Positions 54,760 to 64,000 of a DNA stretch of 64,000 bases are shown here, piece after piece. The DNA is from Saccharomycopsis phalli (lineage: Eukaryota > Ascomycota > Saccharomycetes > Ascoideales > Saccharomycopsidaceae). The stretch lies in contig CP073217.1 in the NCBI GenBank assembly GCA_020342235.1, forward strand, positions 1,426,001 to 1,490,000, written 5' to 3'. A program made the translations under genes and the position numbers. The stretch's first letter is position 1, and every line of letters starts with the position of its first letter. The notes under the pieces are model-generated. The model saw nothing but the letters and a program-made list of their open reading frames with translations, searched no databases and had not been told where the DNA came from.

Positions 54760-55827
54760 TCAGCCAGCAAACGTCAATTTGTGGTTCATGAAATCAAGTT
54801 CGTCTGAGGCGTCTGAGGCGTCGGAGTCGACGTCTTTTAATTTCGCGTCAAATATATTCACGTTCTTTAGCACGTCCAACTCTTGTGAACGTTTTGCTTT
54901 CCTGGTAGTTTGTATTGATTTGCTGTGTGATGTGTTCTGATTTGCTATGCTCTGATTTATGCTCTGATTTGCCATGCCCTGGGTTTCTACGCCCCGTTTT
55001 TCCCGTTTTTCTATGCCCCGTTTTTCCATCTGATTTTCCATCTGATTTTCTCCCTGTGTTGTATCATGTATTGTATCATGTGCTGTATCGTGGGTTGCTC
55101 CGTCTCCACCCAAGTCACTCTCCAATTCCCCCATTGACTCAGACACACCCCGTCCTCTTGCATTCTCTCGAGTGAGCTCCCCAACATCAGCCTTGGATAG
55201 ACTCTTGTCATTCAACACCTCATGAGCAGACTTGATCTTAATCGGTGCATCTTCGCCCTCCTCATCATAGCTGATCAACACCTTCTTCTTCCTCTTCTGC
55301 TTCTTCTGCTTCTTCTTCACCGGCCCCCGTTCCTTTTCCTTTTCCTCCTCCTTTTCCGTCTCCACCGGCACCTCCAAATCATCAAAATACTTCACCACAA
55401 CTTCAATCTTCAGGATCCTCGTCAAGTAAATCGGCTTCCCGTCCTCCAACTCACTCCCACCAATCTTCAACACATTGTATATACCATTCCCCACCACCTT
55501 GCCAATGAGCGTTTTCCTACGATTAAACTCTGGCATCTCCGCCAAGGTGATGAAAAATTCGCCTCCGCTCATTCCAACCAACCCTCGCCTACTAAAACTT
55601 AGCCGCGAGTTCACCTCCACTTTTTCCACTTTTTCCACTTCCTCCGGATTCACACCAGTCCCGACAAATTTCCCCGGTACAATTGTGCCAAATCCAGCAT
55701 ATTTCCCCAGCACACAATTCCCAAGAAACTCCCGGCACGCCAGCAGACACTCCCGGGCCCATAATTCCACCTCAATGTGCCCCTTGTCGCAGTATATTAG
55801 CACCTTGGCACTGGTCCGTGGCTCCAT
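54760..55827 (-). CDS. CWC27: Cwc27-like spliceosomal cyclophilin
   Basis: 355 aa starting MEPRTSAKVLIYCDKGHIEVELWARE, matching Cwc27 (EPRTTAK..LYTTKG.I.IELWAKE). A cyclophilin-type domain covers about 1-150, but the catalytic FHR and QGGD motifs are absent and the middle part is abbreviated (GFGTIVPGKFVGTGVNP), as in yeast Cwc27, so prolyl isomerase activity is unlikely. A Lys-rich region (KKKQKKQKRKKK), then repetitive polar sequence (HDTAHDTIHDTTQ, ENQMENQMEKRG, SINQSIANQN) precede the C-terminus. Cwc27 joins the activated spliceosome with Cwc22. It shares an 88-bp divergent promoter with RPN12. Confidence 0.85.
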   Translation of the reverse strand: MEPRTSAKVLIYCDKGHIEVELWARECLLACREFLGNCVLGKYAGFGTIVPGKFVGTGVNPEEVEKVEKVEVNSRLSFSRRGLVGMSGGEFFITLAEMPEFNRRKTLIGKVVGNGIYNVLKIGGSELEDGKPIYLTRILKIEVVVKYFDDLEVPVETEKEEEKEKERGPVKKKQKKQKRKKKVLISYDEEGEDAPIKIKSAHEVLNDKSLSKADVGELTRENARGRGVSESMGELESDLGGDGATHDTAHDTIHDTTQGENQMENQMEKRGIEKREKRGVETQGMANQSINQSIANQNTSHSKSIQTTRKAKRSQELDVLKNVNIFDAKLKDVDSDASDASDELDFMNHKLTFAG

Positions 55828-55915
55828 GGTTAGTGGGCTCCTGTGGGTGGTTTTAGCCTGGTTACGTGCCCTGCGCCGCGACTAGATGTGTTGGACAAAG
55901 TGGCAAACAACTGCC
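55828..55915. promoter_or_regulatory. 88-bp bidirectional promoter CWC27/RPN12 with PACE-like site
   Basis: Only 88 bp lie between the two start codons. AGTGGCAAAC at 55899-55908 matches eight of nine positions of the proteasome-associated control element GGTGGCAAA bound by Rpn4. It ends eight bases before the RPN12 ATG, so it may be fortuitous or act on a very short leader. Confidence 0.4.
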
Positions 55916-56737
55916 ATGTCTTTGGAAAGTGTGACCCAGCAGTTGAAGACTTTGTTTGAGAGTCAGGATTTCAAGCAGTGCGTGAAGCTCTTGCCTGTCA
56001 TCAAGATCCAATTGGCGAAGCACAACTTGTTGGTACCGTCGGACATTGTGAACCAGGGCGACTTGATCATCACCAGGTCGATTTTGGAGATTGGGGCCTT
56101 GGCTGCAATCAATCTTCTTGACTTGGGCTCGTTTGAGAAGTACATTTTTGAGCTCAAGCCGTTTTACAACTCCAAGGCCGCGATTTTCGTGAACAACAAG
56201 TCGACCCACGAGAACAAGCTCACTGCGCTTTACCTCTTGCTTCTTCTCACCAAGGGCCAGATCTCGCAGTTCCACATTGAGTTGTTGGGGTTGCCGCACA
56301 ACTTCTCGGACTCGTACTTGGAGATTCCCATCCAGATTGAGCGGTGGTTGATGGAAGGGTCCTATGATAAGGTGTGGAAGTTGCTCAATACTGAGGACGG
56401 TGGCAAGGACTTTAAGGAGTTTTACTTGTTCAACGAGAACTTGAACCTCACCTTGCGTAGCGAGATTGCCAAGTGTCTCAACTGCAGCTACGAGAAGTTG
56501 CCGTTGGCGAACGCCAAGAACTTGTTGTTCTTTGACAACGAGAAGCAGTTGACGGAGTACATCAATGCCAACACCAACTGGCGCACCGAGCGGGGGGTGA
56601 TATATTTCAATAACGACGATGTGAACGACGATGGGATGTTTGAGGAGGCCGGCGAGCCGGCGGAGAAGTTGAATTTGCACGAGGTGTTTATCAAGGATGC
56701 CCTTGGGTATGCGCGGGACTTGGAGACTATAGTGTAA
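55916..56737 (+). CDS. RPN12: 26S proteasome lid subunit Rpn12
   Basis: The ATG at 55916 (MSLESVTQQLKTLFE) gives 273 aa, close to yeast Rpn12 (274 aa); an upstream in-frame ATG at 55886 adds ten residues and would put the promoter element inside the gene. Conserved stretches include LLPVIKIQLAKHNLLVP, RSILEIGALAAIN, IERWLMEGSYDKVW and the PCI/winged-helix end (YEKLPLANAKNLLFF, GVIYFNN). The last residues (ALGYARDLETIV) form the C-terminal helix used for lid assembly. Rpn12 is the last lid subunit to be added and triggers joining of lid and base. Confidence 0.93.
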   Translation: MSLESVTQQLKTLFESQDFKQCVKLLPVIKIQLAKHNLLVPSDIVNQGDLIITRSILEIGALAAINLLDLGSFEKYIFELKPFYNSKAAIFVNNKSTHENKLTALYLLLLLTKGQISQFHIELLGLPHNFSDSYLEIPIQIERWLMEGSYDKVWKLLNTEDGGKDFKEFYLFNENLNLTLRSEIAKCLNCSYEKLPLANAKNLLFFDNEKQLTEYINANTNWRTERGVIYFNNDDVNDDGMFEEAGEPAEKLNLHEVFIKDALGYARDLETIV

Positions 56738-57246
56738 AATACAGAGTATGCATGATATATAACCCACCTAATGCGACTAAATAACTAAATAACGAATGTA
56801 ATCAATGTTTGCAGGAGCACGTGTTAATGAGAGGAGATGGAACATAGAGATGAGAATGGAGACCACGGAAGATGGATTCCATGCCTGTTTCCATAACCAA
56901 TGTAGATCAAGGATGTAAGCCTGCTGCTTTGTTTCAACCATGGAAAGTGGTATTGAATTGGAAGCTTGCAATTTCCATTTACTGTATACTGGATGAAGTT
57001 CTGTACTGGATGACATTGTATGGTGATTCTTGCACGTCTGACATGTCTAACACATTGTACTGTTTTCAAACTGTGTAGTATCATTTTGTCAGTTCCAAAC
57101 GGTTATATCACCATTGTCAGTTCCAAACGGTTATATCACCATTGTCAGTTCCAAACGGTTATATCACCATTGTCAGTTCCAAACGGTTATATCACCATTA
57201 TCTGTTCCAAACGGCTGTATCACCACCTCCTCCTCACCACCTCCAC
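56738..57246. repeat. Convergent intergenic region with a 28-bp minisatellite
   Basis: 57089-57215: about 4.5 copies of a 28-bp unit carrying TCAGTTCCAAACGGTTATAT and CACCATTG, nearly identical except the last. A CCTCCTCACCACCTCCACC stretch follows up to the arrestin-like stop. No gene is seen from 56738 to 57080. Confidence 0.9.
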
Positions 57247-58842
57247 CTAATCAATATAATGCTCAACGTTCTTGCCCGTCTTCTCAGACATGCCCAACAC
57301 CTTCAAGTCCACCTTGTTCTGCGGCCGGTAGATGCGAAATGGCTTCGACTGGTACACCGTGAGCGCATGTGGATCCACGTCGTCCAGCGGGTCTCTCAAG
57401 GTGCCGACGCCATAGTCATAGTAGTAACCATTACCAGTGTATGCCTTTGTGCCGGCAAACTGCGAAAAGTTGTTTGGCTCAGTACGACTCCGGGTGGACA
57501 AGTTGACGGAGGCATGGAAACTGGCGTCGATGCTGGGGTCGGATGTGTCCAGCTCGGTGTAGTTGTTGATGAGACGGACCTTTTCGTTGTTGAAGTTTGT
57601 CTGGAACGTGGTGCTGTTGATGAACTCTGCAGTGTCCCACTCGCTGACGATCCACTTCAAGAGATTCACAGACTGGGCTCGGTTGTACGGCGACACGGTG
57701 AGAAGCTGCGAGAAGCAGATGGCCGGACTACTGTTGATCTTGATCTTGAACACGAGCTCGTAGCGCACCGAGTACAACTTGCCGGTACTGGTGAACCCTT
57801 GCATGTGCGACAACGGTACGCCGCCGCTGATCTCGTCCATCAACTTGGTGCTGGTGGTCAACGTCTGCTTTGCCGTCACGGGCGATTCAAGCGACTGCCG
57901 CTCGTCGTCGGCCGATTTGCGCGGCACAAAGCTCCGGCGTCGGTCCACGAGGTCGATGTTCGCTGGGAGCTTCCGCGACGACGTGGAGCTGGCAATGATC
58001 GACTTGATGTCCGAGGGGAACTCAAACAGCACCTGGGTGGTGATGCCGTCGGGCGACAACGCCGCGTCAAACTCCTGCTGCTTGTTGAGGAGCTTCACCA
58101 GCTTCGACACCCCTTGGCTCTCGACCACCTCGCGCAACTCAAAGTTGATTTTCCGAAGCCGGAACACCGGGGGCTTCTTCTTGAAGAGCAGCCGCCGGTT
58201 GCCCTGGTCCTTGTCGAGAAAGTCGTTGTTCGGGAAGATCTTCAAGTACACGTAGAGCTCGTCCAGCGGCCCCATGGACGTATTGGGCAACGAGTACTCC
58301 ACCAATATGTTCTTGTCCGGCGAATCAATCGTCTTGGTCACCGGCTCGTTGAACTGCCGGTACAACGGCAACGTGTCGTATCGCTTCACTACCAACGGGA
58401 ACGACACACTGTACGACTCCAACTTGCTCGCGTTCATCCACCCAATCCGCACCGTGAGATTGTGCACCGTCTTCGCGTTCCACCGGATGTTCTTCCCGCT
58501 GCTCATGATATCCTTGTTGAGTGGGATAATGAACGGCACATCAATGCCCAAGATATTGTCGTCCTTGTTTGGTGGCGCCTTGAACAAGTTCTTCTTGTAG
58601 ACGTTGTACGCACGCACAGAGTCGTTCGTGCTGAGCCCGCCATTCGTCGGAATCGACACCGACTGGATCGTATTCAACTCGAGAATAATCGTCTTGATGA
58701 CAAACACATTCCCGGTCCTCGTCCGGATCTCAAGCACGCTCTCCACCCTGGGGCACGTCTTGGGGACCCCCGGACAACCCCGGACAGGCGAACGGTTCGA
58801 CGCTCCTAAACTCACAACAAACGGTTCTGCTGGCATGGTCAC
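57247..58842 (-). CDS. Arrestin-like trafficking adaptor (ART family)
   Basis: 531 aa. Near the start, SPVRGCPGVPKTCPRVESVLEIRTRTGN matches in pattern the opening of yeast arrestin-related proteins such as Ecm21, Csr2 and Ldb19 (the motif is named in parts: RGCPGVPKT, then PRVESVLEIRTR). Beta-sandwich-type sequence continues with FVIKTIILELNTIQSVSIP, VPFIIPLNKD, VNRYDTLP-like VVKRYDTLPLY, and a second arrestin half to about residue 420. ART proteins bring the ubiquitin ligase Rsp5 to plasma-membrane transporters; a clear PPxY motif was not seen, though RPQNK and FRIYRP occur near the end. Which ART it is remains open. Ser-rich linkers (ASSTSSRKLP) interrupt the domain. Confidence 0.6.
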   Translation of the reverse strand: MTMPAEPFVVSLGASNRSPVRGCPGVPKTCPRVESVLEIRTRTGNVFVIKTIILELNTIQSVSIPTNGGLSTNDSVRAYNVYKKNLFKAPPNKDDNILGIDVPFIIPLNKDIMSSGKNIRWNAKTVHNLTVRIGWMNASKLESYSVSFPLVVKRYDTLPLYRQFNEPVTKTIDSPDKNILVEYSLPNTSMGPLDELYVYLKIFPNNDFLDKDQGNRRLLFKKKPPVFRLRKINFELREVVESQGVSKLVKLLNKQQEFDAALSPDGITTQVLFEFPSDIKSIIASSTSSRKLPANIDLVDRRRSFVPRKSADDERQSLESPVTAKQTLTTSTKLMDEISGGVPLSHMQGFTSTGKLYSVRYELVFKIKINSSPAICFSQLLTVSPYNRAQSVNLLKWIVSEWDTAEFINSTTFQTNFNNEKVRLINNYTELDTSDPSIDASFHASVNLSTRSRTEPNNFSQFAGTKAYTGNGYYYDYGVGTLRDPLDDVDPHALTVYQSKPFRIYRPQNKVDLKVLGMSEKTGKNVEHYID

Positions 58843-61431
58843 TGTCCCTGTGGTGTTTGGTATCGAGGGTGTCTTTCGGTGTCTTGTAGGGTTTTTTTTT
58901 TAATGTTCTGTGCCTTGATTATCGTCTGTTGGTTGTCGTCTCTTAATTACCTGTACTTCTCGTTTCTCTGTTCTGTATCAATGTTATCGAATCTATTCCC
59001 AATCCAACTGTCAATTATACTGTCAATTTGTACCGTCGATTCGTATTACCGATTCGTATTGCCGATTCGTATTGCCGTCTTATACCGTCTTGCTCCACTT
59101 GATTTGCTATGGACAGGTGTAATTCCAAATATATCGCCTTCACAGTCGTACTGTCATAAATTTATTATAGCAATACAATACAGAATCACAACGAACCAAC
59201 CAACTTTTGTACCGGCAAGTATTATTAATGCTGGTTCTCAAATTGTCTAATGAGCCAGCCCTTTATATTCCACCCAACTTTCCTCGGTAAGTTGTCATGC
59301 TACTCCAACGTGCATATCTCAATTTGGCCCAATGTGAGTGTCTGGCCGATTCCCAATAAATCACCCCACAATTAATCACAATCATACCTCATTCCTCCTC
59401 CGTCGCCTTCCCTTTGACACTAGCCCCTCTGATCTTCCGTTAAACCCTCGTGTGCACACCCAGTATTCACACACTCTTAATCACGCACCCGTAATCACGC
59501 ACCCGCTTATAAGATCATTTTTTGAAATGGCAAGCAGGGACTTGTCCAAGTTGCTCCAACGTCTAAATCACATCAATAAAGGTCACTGCATCGCTACAGG
59601 TGCAGACTCCTGATGCTGTTGTTCCATGCTTCCTGTGTACCATTTGACTAACCTCAAGCCCAGTACATGTCTATCAAACCTCGAGATTTCAGCCAGTCAC
59701 CATTGGCGATTCTGTGCCGAAATAGTTTATTTCAGAGGCTTTGGCTATTCATAATACCATTTTATCGGGGACACTCAAAGATGTGCGTCTTTTAGACAAT
59801 CGGCATGGTCAAGTGCAAAGGTTGGGAAATGCGTTTCATTTTCTCTACACTAATCCCGGGGTGATAATGTGCTAGCTGTGTCAAGTTGGTATACCAACCC
59901 AGTGATTAATCAATTGTATATCGGGCCATTTAAACCAGTGCGCAACTTGTTTAACCGTCATTCTTGCACAACTCTGGCTAATCATTGTCAGGACTGGATA
60001 AAATCAGGTATACATAACATGGTTGATTCAACTGGTTCCCATGTAATGGGTTAATTATTGCCCCATGGCCGTTCTTGTGGGTTTGATCCATTACAATAGC
60101 TTTCATGAAGTAGATCAGGGCATATACAGAGCAGAATATACGGAGCAGAATATACGGAGCAGAATATACGGAGCAGAACATACAGAGCAGAACATATACT
60201 GATATTGATCCAACCAAATATGACTGTGTATTCTGTATTAATTATTATAGTAATTAATTGCAAGCGTCATTGCGTGTATTAATTCCCTGGTCATGCCAGT
60301 TCATACCTCTGGCTTATCTTGTCTCAATATAGATTATGTCACAACTTAAATTATTCAATACACACAATAAAGTTAAAGTATCATTTCAGGGTCTTTATAC
60401 CTGTGAAACAATCCAGTTTAACAATGAGAATCTTCATCTGAATTTTATCTACTATAGGACGTACCTTAAATGTCTTAGAGTGTGATGCATGAGCCTTGTC
60501 AAGCTTCGGTGCATAAGTTTGAAAAACCCGTGAAAAATTTATCTTGCACGGCTTGACAATAGAGCCCTGTGATGAAAATTCCGGGTTAAACATAAGAGGG
60601 AAAAGAACAGTGTCTACTCCGGGCATTTGGAATGCATATACAGTCTGCCTGTCATTCAACCGAAACACTATTGGTTTTCCTGATGGCGGAAACTTTGATT
60701 CTGACTGGTTTGTGTGTATATGAAGCCGTCTACAATGGGTGATCCAACTATGCCGTTTGATGATTAAGATGTCAGTGGAATTACAAGGCGTAATCAGTTT
60801 TAATAATGATCCACGATAATTTCTGATGATAATTTCTGATGATAATTTCTGATATGATATTCCCGATATAATATTCCCGATATGATATTCCCGATATAAT
60901 ATTCCCGATATGATATTCCCGATCATCATGCCTGATCATAATGCCGATCACAATGCCCAATAAATCGAAAACTCTCTTGACTCAACCCGTTACATCAACA
61001 AATAACCTCCGTCGTATTTCAGAAACATTCACAAACCGTACACCCTGAATATGTAAATTTGCCATAGTCATCATGTAGTCAGCAATTCTGTTTCAGTATG
61101 AGGGATTATCCGGGGAAGATAAACTTCAGCTGAGCTTGTGAGTGCTCTGTTGCGCCCAAACAACAAAGCAAAGTCCGACAAAGATGAATAAAAGCCATAC
61201 CAATGCTTCAATCCCGAAAACGGGTCAGGACCATTGCCAGTTTGACAGTCGAGGCGCTATTCCGACCTCGGGAATTGACCCCAGACCCGTTCAGCCAGTG
61301 TTACCCGGCCGGCACCCCGATTATAATCTCAGTGTCTCCAATTGGCTGATTGGTTTTTCCTCCGTGCAAATCGCAGCATATAAATAAGCATCATCCCGAA
61401 AAAATATCTGCACTGCTGGATACTAACAAAA
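58843..61431. other. 2.6-kb intergenic region upstream of ACO1
   Basis: AT-rich. 60118-60190: 14-bp unit ATACGGAGCAGAAT, about five copies. 60825-60920: units of GATAATTTCTGAT and then GATATGATATTCCC / GATATAATATTCCC. A 182-codon minus-strand ORF at 60381-60929 begins inside this array and is not trusted. A 28-codon ORF at 59527-59613 could be an exon but has no clear donor. 61220-61330 is GC-richer, with CCCGAAAACGGG and ACCCGG-type half-sites. The ACO1 promoter elements are listed separately. Confidence 0.5.
61338..61387 (+). promoter_or_regulatory. CCAAT boxes and TATA box of ACO1
   Basis: CCAATTGG at 61338-61345 and a second ATTGG at 61349-61353 give CCAAT boxes in both directions, the target of the Hap2/3/5 complex that controls respiratory and TCA-cycle genes in yeasts. 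TATAAATAA at 61379-61387 is 45-53 bp before the ATG. Confidence 0.6.
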
Positions 61432-63771
61432 ATGCTCTCCGCTCGCACCAAGCAAGTATCGGTTAGATCTTTGACCAGAGGGTTGGCCTCTGTGTCCAAT
61501 CTCACCCCAGACTCCAAGATTCACCAGAATCTCTTGGAGGACTTCTCATACCTCAACTATAAGCAGAACTTGGCCAACGTCAAGATCGTTCAGGAGCGTC
61601 TTAAGCGCCCGCTCACCTACGCCGAGAAGCTTCTCTACGGTCACTTGGACAAGCCTCATGAGCAGGACATTGTCCGGGGCGAGTCTTACTTGAAGCTTCG
61701 TCCAGACCGGGTTGCTTGTCAGGATGCCACTGCCCAAATGGCGATTTTGCAGTTTATGACCGCAAACTTGCCTAGCGTTGCTACCCCAGTCACCGTGCAC
61801 TGTGACCATTTGATCCAGGCACAAGTCGGCGGGGCTGCTGATCTTACGCGTGCCATTGACCTCAACAAGGAGGTGTACGACTTCCTTGCGTCTGCGTGCG
61901 CCAAGTTCAACATTGGATTCTGGAAGCCAGGTTCCGGAATCATCCACCAGATTGTGTTGGAGAACTATGCTTTCCCAGGTGCCTTGATCATCGGTACCGA
62001 CTCGCATACTCCAAACGCTGGTGGATTGGGTCAATTGGCCATTGGTGTTGGTGGTGCTGATGCCGTCGACGTCATGTCCGGCTTGCCTTGGGAGCTCAAG
62101 GCGCCAAAGATCTTGGGTGTCAAGTTGACTGGTAAGATGTCCGGATGGGCCTCGCCAAAGGACATTATCTTGAAGCTCGCAGGTATCACCACCGTCAAGG
62201 GAGGAACCGGCAAGATCGTCGAGTACTTTGGTCCTGGTGTCGACACTTTCTCCTGTACCGGTATGGGTACCATCTGCAACATGGGTGCCGAGATCGGAGC
62301 CACCACCTCTGTTTTCCCATACAACAAGTCCATGGTCGACTACTTGAACGCCACCAAGAGACACCAAGTCGCTGAGTTTGCCGATCTTTACAAGGGCAAC
62401 TTCTTGAAGGCTGACGAAGGCTGTGAGTATGACGAGGTCATTGAGATCGACTTGAACACCCTTGAGCCATATGTCAACGGGCCATTTACCCCAGACTTGG
62501 CTACTCCAATCTCCAAGTTGAAGGAGGTTGCTGTCGAGAAGGACTGGCCTCTTGAGGTCAAGGTCGGATTGATTGGTTCGTGCACCAACTCGTCGTACGA
62601 GGACATGACCAGATCCGCATCGATCATCACGGATGCTGCTGAGCACGGCTTGAAGGCCAAGTCGATCTTCACTGTCACCCCAGGATCCGAGCAGGTCAGA
62701 GCCACCATCGAGAGAGATGGCCAGATTGAGACCTTCAAGGAGTTTGGCGGAGTTGTGTTGGCCAACGCCTGTGGTCCATGTATCGGCCAATGGGACAGAA
62801 GAGACGTCAAGAAGGGCGAGAAGAACACCATTGTCTCGTCGTTCAACAGAAACTTCACCTCGAGAAACGACGGGAACCCAGCCACCCACGCTTTCGTGGC
62901 TTCTCCAGAGTTGGTCACTGCTTTTGCCATTGCCGGTGACTTGAGATTCAACCCAATCACCGACAAGTTGAAGGACAAGGACGGTAACGAGTTCTTGCTC
63001 AAGCCTCCACATGGAGTCGGCTTGCCAACCAAGGGTTACGATGCTGGTGAGAACACTTACCAGGCGCCACCAGCCGACAGAAGCTCTGTCACCGTGCAGG
63101 TTTCGCCAACCTCTGACCGTTTGCAATTGTTGACGCCATTCAAGCCATGGGACGGAAAGGACGCCATTGACATGCCAATCTTGATCAAGGCCAAGGGTAA
63201 GACCACCACCGACCACATCTCGATGGCTGGGCCATGGTTGAAGTACAGAGGCCACTTGGAGAACATCTCCAACAACTACATGATTGGGGCCATCAACTCC
63301 GAGAACGACAAGGCCAACAGCGTCAAGAACGTGGTCACTGGTGAATATGCTGGTGTTCCAGAAGTTGCTGGCTACTACAGAGACCACGGCATCAAGTGGG
63401 TGGTTGTTGGTGCCGAAAACATGGGCGAGGGTTCCTCCAGAGAACACGCAGCCTTGGAGCCAAGATTCTTGGGCGGATTTGCCATCATCACCAAGTCGTT
63501 TGCTCGTATCCACGAGACCAACTTGAAGAAGCAGGGTTTGTTGCCATTGAACTTTGTCAACCCAGCCGACTACGACAAGATTAACCCATCCGACAAGATC
63601 TCCATCTTGGGCTTGGCCGAGTTTGCCCCAGGCAAGAACTTGAAATACGAGGTCACTTCCTTGGACGGTAACAAGTGGAGCTCTGAGTTGTCCCACACGT
63701 TTAACCAGGAGCAGATTGAGTGGTTCAAGGCCGGCTCTGCTTTGAACAGAATGGGCCAATTGAAGAAATAA
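61432..63771 (+). CDS. ACO1: Mitochondrial aconitate hydratase
   Basis: 779 aa, the size of yeast Aco1 (778 aa). The N-terminus ([21 protein letters not shown]) is a mitochondrial presequence. [4Fe-4S] ligands are Cys384 (GSCTNSS) and Cys447/Cys450 (CGPCIGQW). Other conserved blocks: [37 protein letters not shown] in its parts ([16 protein letters not shown]), [12 protein letters not shown] and [14 protein letters not shown]. It converts citrate to isocitrate in the TCA cycle; in yeast it also protects mitochondrial DNA. Codon use is highly biased (TTG, GGT, GCC), consistent with high expression. Confidence 0.97.
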   Translation: MLSARTKQVSVRSLTRGLASVSNLTPDSKIHQNLLEDFSYLNYKQNLANVKIVQERLKRPLTYAEKLLYGHLDKPHEQDIVRGESYLKLRPDRVACQDATAQMAILQFMTANLPSVATPVTVHCDHLIQAQVGGAADLTRAIDLNKEVYDFLASACAKFNIGFWKPGSGIIHQIVLENYAFPGALIIGTDSHTPNAGGLGQLAIGVGGADAVDVMSGLPWELKAPKILGVKLTGKMSGWASPKDIILKLAGITTVKGGTGKIVEYFGPGVDTFSCTGMGTICNMGAEIGATTSVFPYNKSMVDYLNATKRHQVAEFADLYKGNFLKADEGCEYDEVIEIDLNTLEPYVNGPFTPDLATPISKLKEVAVEKDWPLEVKVGLIGSCTNSSYEDMTRSASIITDAAEHGLKAKSIFTVTPGSEQVRATIERDGQIETFKEFGGVVLANACGPCIGQWDRRDVKKGEKNTIVSSFNRNFTSRNDGNPATHAFVASPELVTAFAIAGDLRFNPITDKLKDKDGNEFLLKPPHGVGLPTKGYDAGENTYQAPPADRSSVTVQVSPTSDRLQLLTPFKPWDGKDAIDMPILIKAKGKTTTDHISMAGPWLKYRGHLENISNNYMIGAINSENDKANSVKNVVTGEYAGVPEVAGYYRDHGIKWVVVGAENMGEGSSREHAALEPRFLGGFAIITKSFARIHETNLKKQGLLPLNFVNPADYDKINPSDKISILGLAEFAPGKNLKYEVTSLDGNKWSSELSHTFNQEQIEWFKAGSALNRMGQLKK

Positions 63772-64000
63772 GCAGTGTAATTAGTACATATTTAAATTTG
63801 ATCTTATAAAGATGTAGTGTTGCAAATGGTGTTGAGGCAGATTGCATTGAGCCTAGTGTGCATCATATAGTGTTGGAGAGTCAATCAGTATAAGTCTTGG
63901 AGAATCAATACAGTGTGTTGGATATCAATACGGTGTTTGGTGGAGTCGTGTAAAATATTTCACCAATCCTAACCAACATGAATTGCCAAACCAATTATGG
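63772..64000. repeat. ACO1 3' flank with a degenerate tandem repeat
   Basis: 63855-63950 has three to four copies of a roughly 24-bp unit with GTGTTGGA and ATCAATACAGTGTG. The window ends before another gene appears. Confidence 0.75.

Noticed and set aside
57142-58809. 555-codon ORF on the plus strand
   Set aside because: It is the antisense of the arrestin-like gene; composition is Val/Arg/His/Leu-rich without any family pattern, and its start lies in the 28-bp minisatellite.
59527-59660. Short ORF (MASRDLSKLLQRLNHINK) followed by a GACTAACCTCAAG string
   Set aside because: Could be a two-exon gene, but no consensus donor is present and neither part is recognised.
60381-60929. 182-codon ORF on the minus strand
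   Set aside because: Its N-terminal part translates a tandem array and no family is recognised; kept as a remote possibility only.
61421-61427. TACTAAC just before the ACO1 start codon
   Set aside because: No AG follows at the distance seen in the real introns and no upstream coding exon exists; it is part of the 5' leader.
61546-63759. 737-codon ORF on the minus strand
   Set aside because: It is antisense to ACO1 and arises from its biased codon use; the sense strand is an unmistakable aconitase.

Overview
The window is a chromosomal segment of a budding yeast (Saccharomycotina). About 29 recognisable nuclear genes are packed on both strands, most of them intronless. Three of them carry small spliceosomal introns with GTATGT or GTACGT donors and perfect TACTAAC branch sites. 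A complex I NDUFA9-type subunit (51174-52283) excludes the Saccharomycetaceae. Leucine is coded mainly by TTG: the eIF4A gene has no CTG at all. The few CTG codons in conserved genes sit where relatives have small residues, so a CUG-Ser (Candida/Debaryomyces-type) yeast is likely. If so, Leu at CTG in the conceptual translations should read Ser. This placement is inference; no tRNA gene was seen in the window.

Layout. 1-2856: end of an unknown gene, then AT-rich DNA with LTR and possible LINE fossils. 2857-8844: RHO4, TRM112, MSH3 and a tiny COX8-like gene. 9673-13712: an alpha/beta-hydrolase fused to a dual-specificity phosphatase, an unknown Ser-rich protein and the G-gamma gene STE18. 14093-19001: a GAL10 relative with a shrunken epimerase half, divergent from a hexose transporter. 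19182-23398: an F-box protein and a mitochondrial protein. 24749-27998: SKY1 and VPS28, divergent. 29028-33942: SDA1 and the eIF4A gene, divergent. 34021-40906: a thioredoxin-PITH protein, a DUF1746-like protein, RPS21, TRM2 and glycogenin, all on the minus strand. 42415-45823: a doubtful ORF, a SET methyltransferase and a MedA/DUF7082-like regulator. 45824-49925: 4.1 kb without genes. 49926-58842: MIX23, YSY6, the NDUFA9-type subunit, an F-box/LRR protein, CWC27, RPN12 and an arrestin-like protein. 61432-63771: aconitase.

The genes are mostly housekeeping: ribosome and tRNA maturation (TRM112, SDA1, TRM2, RPS21, SET methyltransferase), splicing (SKY1, CWC27), respiration (NDUFA9-type, COX8-like, MIX23, ACO1), protein turnover (RPN12, VPS28, F-box proteins, arrestin) and signalling (RHO4, STE18). 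GAAAATTTT-type elements of the ribosome-biogenesis class lie just upstream of TRM112, SDA1, TRM2 and the eIF4A gene.

Three things stand out. (1) Minisatellites fill many 3' intergenic regions, and at several genes the repeat unit is a copy of the gene's own last codons plus stop codon. (2) All three introns have their 3' splice site only 5-6 nt after TACTAAC, and one intron is just 38 nt. (3) The GAL10-like gene has lost the catalytic core of its epimerase half while keeping an intact mutarotase.
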